Shown here piece by piece: positions 14,212 through 19,487 of a stretch of 19,487 nt of DNA (the stretch's first letter is position 1; every line of letters starts with the position of its first letter). The notes below the pieces were generated by a model. The model did no database searches and was not told the origin of the DNA. It saw only the letters and a program-made list of their open reading frames with translations. Position numbers and translations under genes: made by a program. Source of the DNA: Lachnospiraceae bacterium (GTDB lineage Bacteria; Bacillota; Clostridia; Lachnospirales; Lachnospiraceae); the NCBI GenBank assembly GCA_003447895.1, contig DLYC01000263.1:1-19487 (forward strand), read 5' to 3'.

Positions 14212-16119
14212 TCAGACAGGTTCTGTCTGCTCGATCAGCCATGCCTGTTCCTTAATATTGGTAAGAAGCGGCATCAGCTCCGCGCGCACTCTCTGATGAT
14301 ACTCATTGAGAAGCGCCCTCGTTTCGGGCGTCAGATATCGCGCGTCGATCAGCTTTCTGTCGAGCGGCACCAGCGTGAGCGGCTCAAACGAGAGGAAGCG
14401 CCCGCTTTCATTACTTGTGCGGTCCACCACTTCCAGGATCGTCTCGATCCGGATGCCGTACTGCCCTTCCAGGTATACGCCCGGCTCGTCGGAAACGATC
14501 ATTCCCGGTTCAAACGGCGTATCCTGCCTTCCGGGGAATACCCGCCACCTGATGGACGGCGGAGATTCATGGACGCTCAGGAAATACCCGATGCCGTGCC
14601 CTGTCCCGCATTTGTAGTCGAGTCCTTCTCTCCACATGGGCTCCCTCGCCAGAATGTCGAGGTTTATGCCCGTGCAGCCGTGTAAGAACACAGCGCCCAT
14701 GAGCTGAAGATTCGAGACCGCGGTCAAAGTATAGTGCTTTTTCATCTCTTCCGTCACAGGGCCCAGCGCGATCGTCCTTGTGACATCCGTTGTACCGGTC
14801 AGATACTGTCCGCCGGAGTCCACAAGGAGCATTCCCTCGGGCTTTAGCGCCGCATCGCTGATCCCCGGAACGGCTGTGTAGTGCATCATCGCCGCATTTG
14901 CGCCGTAAGCCGAGATCGTCTCAAAGGACAGGCCCATAAAATCCGGAAGCTCCGCCCTCAGGCCGTCCAGATACGCCGCGGCGCCGGACTCCGTGACAGG
15001 CTCTTTCTCCTTGTCGCTCACCCGCTCCGTCACCCACATGATAAACCGGCAGAGCGCCGCGCTGTCCTTCTTATAGCATTCTCTGAGGTTGGCCATCTCC
15101 ACGGGATTCTTGACGCACTTAAAGGCCTCCAGAGGGTTGTCCGCCTTGACAAGTCTGTATTTGACGCCGTCTTTCTCAGCCGCGTCCTTATGCGTTTTCT
15201 TTCCGGAAGCGCCCTTGGACAGTTTCTTTGCAGCTCTTTTGGAAGCTCTCTTGACGCCTTTCTTCGCGGCCAGATACGCGCTGTAGCTGACAAACGAGGG
15301 GTCATACAGGAGGTTCCCCTGATAATCACAGATTAAGAGAAACTCCTCAAAGTTATCGTAGGGAAGGAGTGAGATCCGGTTGAGGGCCGCATAGGCGCGA
15401 AGTTCTCCCGTGATCTCCTCTTCCTGAATAAACAGATAGACATTCCGGTCGTCGACCAGCATGTGGCAGAGCGAAACCGGGTTGCACTCGACATCCGAGC
15501 CCCGCATATTGAGAAGCCACATGATGCAGTCGAGCTTGCTCTCGATATAGGCCGCGGCGCCTTTTTCGGCCATCTTCTCCCTGAGGCGTGAAACCTTTGA
15601 TTCAAAAGTCTCACCGGTGTGTTCTTCCGAAAGAAGCAGGACCGGATGGCAGGGCATGGCAGGTCTGTCCTCCCAGACCTGCCCCGCGAGGTCGAGATCC
15701 GTCTTTAACTTCGTGCCGTACTTTTTGGCCTTTTTCCCCAGCTCTCTGCCCTTGCCGCAGGGTACGCACCTTCCGTCAAAACCGATGACGGCGCCTTCCT
15801 TCATCTTCTCTTCAAGGCAGGCAGAGACCGCGGGAACCCCGGGCTCTCCCATTTTCATAAGTCCGATGCCGGACCCCTCCAGTTCCGCGGCCGCCTGGAT
15901 AAAGTAGCGGCCGTCTGTCCACAAATACGCTTCCGAAAGGCCTACGACCAGGGTTCCGGCCGATCCCGTAAATCCGCTGAAATACTCTCTTGCCCGGAAA
16001 AATTCCGCCACGTATTCCGAATTATGGTAGTCCGCCGAGGGGATCACATAATACTCAATTCCCTCTGACCGCATCAGAGCCCGAAGCTTTTCAATTCTGT
16101 CACTATGTATACTGCTCAT
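14212..16119 (-). CDS. Xaa-Pro aminopeptidase, M24B family (three-domain aminopeptidase P)
   Basis: The enzyme removes the N-terminal residue in front of proline from peptides. The 635-residue protein has two creatinase-like N-terminal domains and a C-terminal pita-bread domain. The metal ligands are intact: D434 (LLVDSGGQY), D445 (GTTDVTRT), H508 (GTGHGIG), E545 (SDEPGVY) and E559 (IRIETILEV), with H413 and H517 also present. It is slightly longer than usual because of a Lys/Ala-rich insert at about residues 285-319 in the second domain. The ATG at 16117-16119 with GGAG six bases ahead is chosen over a TTG ten codons upstream that overlaps thrC. It lies 26 bases after thrC, so the two are probably co-transcribed. 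Confidence 0.92.
   Translation of the reverse strand: MSSIHSDRIEKLRALMRSEGIEYYVIPSADYHNSEYVAEFFRAREYFSGFTGSAGTLVVGLSEAYLWTDGRYFIQAAAELEGSGIGLMKMGEPGVPAVSACLEEKMKEGAVIGFDGRCVPCGKGRELGKKAKKYGTKLKTDLDLAGQVWEDRPAMPCHPVLLLSEEHTGETFESKVSRLREKMAEKGAAAYIESKLDCIMWLLNMRGSDVECNPVSLCHMLVDDRNVYLFIQEEEITGELRAYAALNRISLLPYDNFEEFLLICDYQGNLLYDPSFVSYSAYLAAKKGVKRASKRAAKKLSKGASGKKTHKDAAEKDGVKYRLVKADNPLEAFKCVKNPVEMANLRECYKKDSAALCRFIMWVTERVSDKEKEPVTESGAAAYLDGLRAELPDFMGLSFETISAYGANAAMMHYTAVPGISDAALKPEGMLLVDSGGQYLTGTTDVTRTIALGPVTEEMKKHYTLTAVSNLQLMGAVFLHGCTGINLDILAREPMWREGLDYKCGTGHGIGYFLSVHESPPSIRWRVFPGRQDTPFEPGMIVSDEPGVYLEGQYGIRIETILEVVDRTSNESGRFLSFEPLTLVPLDRKLIDARYLTPETRALLNEYHQRVRAELMPLLTNIKEQAWLIEQTEPV
14213..14229 (-). 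other. Short perfect hairpin over the Xaa-Pro aminopeptidase stop codon
   Basis: CAGACAG-GTT-CTGTCTG is a 7-bp perfect inverted repeat that includes two bases of the TGA stop at 14212-14214. No T-run follows on the minus strand, so it is at best a weak terminator or a 3'-end stabiliser before the 6S promoter. Confidence 0.45.
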
Positions 16120-16145
16120 ATTTTTCTCCGTACTCCCTGCCTTTG

Positions 16146-17630
16146 TCAAAGGCCGAGAAATTTCTTAACTTCCTTTTTCATCGCTTTCCTGTCGCAGACA
16201 ATATCGTGAAGGACAGGCGCATCCCGGAGGTCGCTGACTGCCTTGGGAACCGGAACGCCCGCCGTCTCGCTGAGCCTGTCCGCAAGCTCCAGATCCGGGA
16301 GGGACGTGTCTTTTCCGAGGGCCTTCATGACGGAGCCCTCGAATTTAAAGGGGCTGGCCGTCGAGTCGATCACTGCGGGCGTCGCGTCGCCCGTCTCGCG
16401 AAGATACCTTCTGTACACGCTGCTCGCGACAGCTGTGTGCGGGTCGATCACATATCCGTCATTTTCGTAGACTGTCCGGATCTCCCTTGCTGTCTCTTCT
16501 TCATCCGCATAGCCGCTTATGAAGTCCGAAAGTCCTTCCCTCATCTCCTCCGTGATGGTATAACTTCCGTTTTTCGACAGCGCCTTCATAAACTTAGCGC
16601 ACCTTGCCGGATCCTCCCCGCCGATGTGGTAGATCAGCCTCTCGAGGTTACTGGAGATCAGGATGTCCATGGAGGGAGAGCTGGTGAGGATAAACTCCCT
16701 GTTCCGGTTGTACTCACCCGTCATAAAGAAGTCAAAGAGGACCTTGTTGGAGTTGGACGCGCAGATCAGTTTCCCCACGGGAAGTCCCATGCGTTTCGCA
16801 TAGTACGCCGCGAGGATATTTCCGAAGTTTCCGGTAGGAACGACAAAATTCACCGGGTCTCCCTCTTCGATCACGCCATCCTTAAGAAGCCTTGTGTACG
16901 CGTAGACGTAATAGACGATCTGAGGCGTCAGGCGGCCGATATTGATGGAATTGGCAGAGGAGAACTGCATTCCGTGGGCGGCCATCTCTTTCACGAGAGC
17001 CTTGTCCGTGAAGAGTTTCTTGACACTTGTCTGCGCGTCATCGAAATTGCCGTTTATGCCGATTACCCGCGTGTTTTCGCCCACCGTCGTCACCATCTGT
17101 CTCTCCTGGATCGGAGATACGCCGTTCTTGGGATAAAAGACCATGATCCTGGTCCCCTTCACGCCGGCAAAGCCCTCCAGCGCCGCTTTTCCCGTGTCTC
17201 CGCTCGTCGCTGTCAGGATCACGATCTCACCTGCCGCCCCGTTCTTCGCGGCCGCGGTCGTCATCAGGTGGGGCAAAATAGAGAGCGCCATATCTTTAAA
17301 AGCAATCGTCGGTCCGTGGAACAGCTCCAGATACCACGCGTCCCCCGATTTGCGGAGAGGGGCGATCTCGGGCGTGTCAAATTTGCTGTCATACGCGTTC
17401 TGAATGCACCTTTTCAGTTCCTCCTCCGTGTAATCCGAAAGAAGAAGCCGCATGACTTCATAGGCCACTCCGCGGTAGTCCATGGCGGAGAGGTCTCTCA
17501 GCCCGGTCTCCAGCTTAGGGATCGAAGTGGGAACATAGAGCCCGCCGTCTTCGGGAAAGCCGCGAAGGATCGCCTGGGAGGCTGTGACCGGTGCGCCCGA
17601 TGAGCGTGTGCTTTTGTACATGATTTCCAT
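16146..17630 (-). CDS. thrC: Threonine synthase
   Basis: ThrC is a PLP enzyme that converts O-phosphohomoserine to threonine, the last step of the pathway. The 494-residue protein is of the long (fold type II, class I) form. Its N-terminus MYKSTRS...VTASQAILRGFPEDGGLYVP is typical. The PLP lysine lies in GPTIAFKDMAL (Lys near residue 112). The phosphate/PLP-binding loop LTATSGDTGKAALEGF, SSANSINIGRLTPQIVYY and VPTGNFGNILAAYYAKRMGLP are intact. The ATG at 17628-17630 has AGGA eight bases ahead; a second ATG four codons later is possible. It is the first gene after a good promoter, and Xaa-Pro aminopeptidase follows. No T-box or leader peptide is evident upstream. Confidence 0.97.
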   Translation of the reverse strand: MEIMYKSTRSSGAPVTASQAILRGFPEDGGLYVPTSIPKLETGLRDLSAMDYRGVAYEVMRLLLSDYTEEELKRCIQNAYDSKFDTPEIAPLRKSGDAWYLELFHGPTIAFKDMALSILPHLMTTAAAKNGAAGEIVILTATSGDTGKAALEGFAGVKGTRIMVFYPKNGVSPIQERQMVTTVGENTRVIGINGNFDDAQTSVKKLFTDKALVKEMAAHGMQFSSANSINIGRLTPQIVYYVYAYTRLLKDGVIEEGDPVNFVVPTGNFGNILAAYYAKRMGLPVGKLICASNSNKVLFDFFMTGEYNRNREFILTSSPSMDILISSNLERLIYHIGGEDPARCAKFMKALSKNGSYTITEEMREGLSDFISGYADEEETAREIRTVYENDGYVIDPHTAVASSVYRRYLRETGDATPAVIDSTASPFKFEGSVMKALGKDTSLPDLELADRLSETAGVPVPKAVSDLRDAPVLHDIVCDRKAMKKEVKKFLGL

Positions 17631-17659
17631 GAGATGCTTCCTTTCTTACTCTTATTAGG

Positions 17660-17674
17660 GCCCGCGGAGCGGGC
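17660..17674 (-). other. GC-rich hairpin in the thrC leader
   Basis: GCCCGC-GGA-GCGGGC forms a 6-bp stem about 30 bases ahead of thrC and downstream of its promoter. No U-run follows, so termination is not supported. It might stabilise the leader or be a small remnant regulatory structure. Confidence 0.4.
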
Positions 17675-17697
17675 TCCGAACGAAACCTATGGGTGTT

Positions 17698-17726
17698 AGT
17701 GTATCATAAACGTTTGGTAATGGCAA
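17698..17726 (-). promoter_or_regulatory. thrC promoter, back to back with the plus-strand gene
   Basis: Minus strand TTGCCA (17721-17726), 17-base spacer, TACACT (17698-17703), giving a leader of about 60 bases before thrC. On the plus strand the same block reads TGGCAA and is followed 17 bases later by TACTAT (17744-17749), a weaker candidate -10 for the divergent exonuclease gene. The two divergent promoters may therefore share one -35 block. Confidence 0.5.
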
Positions 17727-17803
17727 AATAGAAAGCGAAATGATACTATAGTGTTGTATTTACTAACTTTATCCCCGTGTAACTGTTTTGACAAGAGGTC
17801 AGC

Positions 17804-18925
17804 ATGCGTATTATCAGTAAACCCATCGATTCCGAATCGCAGAACGAACTTTTAGAGAGTGTCTCCCCTCTGTCCGATCTCCTCTTTCTCGATATCGAGA
17901 CAACAGGACTCAGCTCTGACCATCACTGTGTATATCTGATCGGCTGCCTTTACCACCAGCCGGACGGCTGGAATCTGATCCAGTGGATGGACAATACCGG
18001 CAGCGGCGAAAAGGAGATCCTCTCCTCATTTCTTCTGTTCGCGTCCGGCTACAGGACGCTGATCCACTACAACGGCGACCGCTTCGATCTTCCTTTTCTG
18101 AGAAAGCGCTTCGAAGCGCACGGACTCACGGACACGACAAAGGATATGGAATCGCTGGACCTCTACAAGGTGATCCTTCCCTGCCGGCGTCTTCTGGGGC
18201 TGTCCGATTACAGGCAGCAGACCATGGAAGCGCTCCTCGGGACCGGAAGAGACGAACAGGAAAGCGGCGGGGACCTGATCAGGGTTTACCGAAAGTACCT
18301 GGCCGACCCGGAGGCGGAGCTTCTTCAAAAGCTTCTTTGGCACAACGAGGCCGATGTGACGGGCCTCCTCGCCCTGACCCCGCTTCTTCTCTACAGAGAC
18401 CTCGAGGACGCGCAGTTTCGGGTGCGCCGCGTACAGGCCAACTACTACACGGATTATGACGGCTCCCGAAAGGAAGAGATCTTCATCTTCTTCAAACTAA
18501 AGCGACCGCTCCCCGCGCCCGTGTACGCATCCGCCGACCACTGCTATGTCAAAATAGAGGGCGATGACGGGACGCTCAAGATCCCCCTGTATACGGAAGT
18601 CATGAAGTACTTCTATGCCAATTACAAGGATTACTATTTTCTCCCCGCCGAAGACATGGCAGTCCACAAGTATCTGGCCGGCTATGTGGAAAAGAGCCGC
18701 CGGGTCCAGGCAAAGCCCGAGACCTGCTACACCAGAAAGGAGGGCTCGTTCCTTCCCCAGTGGGATCTTTTCAAAAAGCCCTTTTTCAAGCGCGGATACA
18801 GGGACAGCGATCTGTTCTTTGAATTTACCGACGACTGCAAGAGGGACAGGGCCTTCCTCTCCGACTATGCAGCCTACGTCTTTACCCACATCAAAAACAG
18901 CAGGGGGCCTTCCCCCGCACAATAA
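17804..18925 (+). CDS. RNase H-like/DnaQ-fold exonuclease (YprB family)
   Basis: A 373-residue protein of the ribonuclease H-like exonuclease superfamily, similar in layout to YprB of Bacillus. Motif ExoI is LFLDIETTGLS (D30, E32), ExoII is HYNGDRFDLPFL (D95) and ExoIII is HNEADVTGLL (H180, D184). In YprB-type proteins ExoIII is usually Y-x3-D; here the tyrosine position is histidine, with the three-residue spacing kept. The C-terminal 170 residues form a YprB-specific extension of unknown role, with many aromatic residues. The ATG at 17804 has AGAGG five bases ahead. It is the only plus-strand gene in the window, divergent from thrC and convergent with the S1-domain gene. The nucleic-acid substrate is unknown. 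Confidence 0.85.
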   Translation: MRIISKPIDSESQNELLESVSPLSDLLFLDIETTGLSSDHHCVYLIGCLYHQPDGWNLIQWMDNTGSGEKEILSSFLLFASGYRTLIHYNGDRFDLPFLRKRFEAHGLTDTTKDMESLDLYKVILPCRRLLGLSDYRQQTMEALLGTGRDEQESGGDLIRVYRKYLADPEAELLQKLLWHNEADVTGLLALTPLLLYRDLEDAQFRVRRVQANYYTDYDGSRKEEIFIFFKLKRPLPAPVYASADHCYVKIEGDDGTLKIPLYTEVMKYFYANYKDYYFLPAEDMAVHKYLAGYVEKSRRVQAKPETCYTRKEGSFLPQWDLFKKPFFKRGYRDSDLFFEFTDDCKRDRAFLSDYAAYVFTHIKNSRGPSPAQ

Positions 18926-18959
18926 AAAGAGTCAGGATCTCATGGATCCTGACTCTTTT
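18925..18959. terminator. Bidirectional intrinsic terminator between convergent genes
   Basis: GAGTCAGGATC (18929-18939) pairs perfectly with GATCCTGACTC (18945-18955) around a 5-base loop. It is flanked by AAAA on the left and TTTT on the right, so it works in both directions. It begins at the last base of the exonuclease stop codon and lies about 40 bases past the end of the convergent S1-domain gene. Confidence 0.9.
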
Positions 18960-18998
18960 ATTGTTGTAGTCCGATCAGTGTCCGGAGGACTCTGCCGA

Positions 18999-19487
18999 TT
19001 ATTCCTCGTCGCCCTCGTGAGCCTTGATGTAGGCGTCTACATCAACCGATACGATGTCGGAATCCTCTTTCGCGCGCTCTGCAGCACGTCTTGCTCTCTC
19101 TTCTTCGATCAGAAGCTGCTTGACGCTGAGGCTGATCTTGTTGCTGTCTTCGTTGAAGTCAACAATCTTCGCGGTAACCTCCTGGCCTACCTTGAGGACG
19201 TCAGCAGGTTTCTCAACGTGCTCTCTCGCGATCTGGGAGACATGAAGGAGTGCATCGATGCCGGGTTCAAGTTCCACGAATGCGCCAAAGTCGGTCATTC
19301 TGGCAATGTTACCTGTGACAACTGTGCCTACTGCATATTTCTCAGCTGCGCCTGCCCAAGGGTTCTCCTCGGGGAACTTCAGGGAAAGAGCGATCTTGCT
19401 GCCCTGGATGTCCTTGATGAGGACACGGAGCTGCTGGCCTACCTTGAAGACCTTCTTGGGATTCTCTACACGGCCCCAGCTCATCTC
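18999..19487 (-). CDS. S1 RNA-binding domain protein (ribosomal protein S1-like), 5' part outside the window
   Basis: The visible 162 residues are the C-terminus of an S1-repeat protein. The end of one repeat comes first (SWGRVENPKKVFKVGQQLRV ... KIALSLK). A complete S1 domain then spans about 51-122, with VGTVVTGNIARMTDFGAFVE, GIDALLHVSQI, VLKVGQEVTAKIVDF and KISLSVKQL. A charged tail rich in Glu/Arg ends the protein. The frame is open through base 19487 (a GAG codon precedes the first Met), and that Met is inside a repeat, so the true start lies beyond the edge. It could be RpsA-like or the S1 part of the IspH-S1 fusion common in Clostridia; the window cannot tell. It helps mRNA binding at the ribosome. 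Confidence 0.88.
   Translation of the reverse strand, partial: EMSWGRVENPKKVFKVGQQLRVLIKDIQGSKIALSLKFPEENPWAGAAEKYAVGTVVTGNIARMTDFGAFVELEPGIDALLHVSQIAREHVEKPADVLKVGQEVTAKIVDFNEDSNKISLSVKQLLIEEERARRAAERAKEDSDIVSVDVDAYIKAHEGDEE

Noticed and set aside
15990..17603. 537-codon plus-strand open frame antisense to thrC
   Set aside because: The minus strand encodes a full threonine synthase with all motifs. The plus-strand product is an Arg/His/Val-rich shadow caused by codon bias.
17631..17803. T-box or threonine attenuator ahead of thrC
   Set aside because: There is no T-box AGGGTGG-type sequence, no Thr-rich leader peptide and no hairpin followed by a U-run; only one short GC hairpin is present.

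Overview
The window looks like a chromosomal segment from an anaerobic Clostridia-type Firmicute, probably Lachnospiraceae-like, with moderate G+C. This is inferred from the Rnf gene order (C-D-G-E), AGGAG-type ribosome binding sites, a 6S-like RNA with a consensus sigma-A promoter, a clostridial three-domain Xaa-Pro aminopeptidase, and a DUF4422/Wzx/Wzz exopolysaccharide cluster. Almost everything is read on the minus strand; the exception is one DnaQ/RNase H-like exonuclease gene at 17804-18925.

Layout from left to right. 1-3490: four genes of an Rnf ferredoxin:NAD+ oxidoreductase operon (rnfC, rnfD, rnfG, truncated rnfE), translationally coupled by 1-4 base overlaps. Their own upstream region holds a TATAAT box and a close match to the clostridial Rex (NADH-sensing) operator. 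3625-11167: a compact extracellular-polysaccharide operon. In transcription order it encodes a DUF4422 glycosyltransferase-like protein, a Wzy-like polymerase, a Wzx flippase, a transglutaminase-like lipoprotein, a Wzz-like chain-length protein fused to a decayed P-loop domain, and a secreted CotH-family kinase-like protein. 11243-12286: queA (queuosine synthesis). 12287-12403: a perfect 12-bp inverted repeat and a 27-bp tandem repeat. 12404-13854: an M18 aminopeptidase gene broken by a frameshift that sits exactly on a small TTCG-loop hairpin. 13855-14211: not empty. It holds a strong promoter, a 185-nt 6S-like RNA and an intrinsic terminator. 14212-16119: M24 Xaa-Pro aminopeptidase with an unusual Lys/Ala-rich insert. 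16146-17630: thrC. 17804-18925: the plus-strand exonuclease, ending in a bidirectional terminator shared with the convergent, truncated S1-domain protein gene at 18999-19487.

How they fit together: the rnf genes build a membrane ion pump that couples reduced ferredoxin to NAD+, plausibly under redox control. The polysaccharide operon would polymerise and export a surface glycan (Wzy, Wzx, Wzz). Its last-transcribed genes (transglutaminase-like lipoprotein, CotH kinase-like protein) would act on it, or on surface proteins, outside the membrane. No initiating phosphoglycosyltransferase is visible, so that step must be supplied elsewhere. The remaining genes are housekeeping functions: threonine synthesis, tRNA modification, peptide breakdown, translation and RNA polymerase control.

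The least ordinary elements are the polysaccharide operon with its CotH, transglutaminase-like and pseudo-BY-kinase components, the Rex-like operator on rnf, the serine at the RnfG flavin site, and the hairpin-located frameshift in the M18 gene. None of these alone proves a new system.
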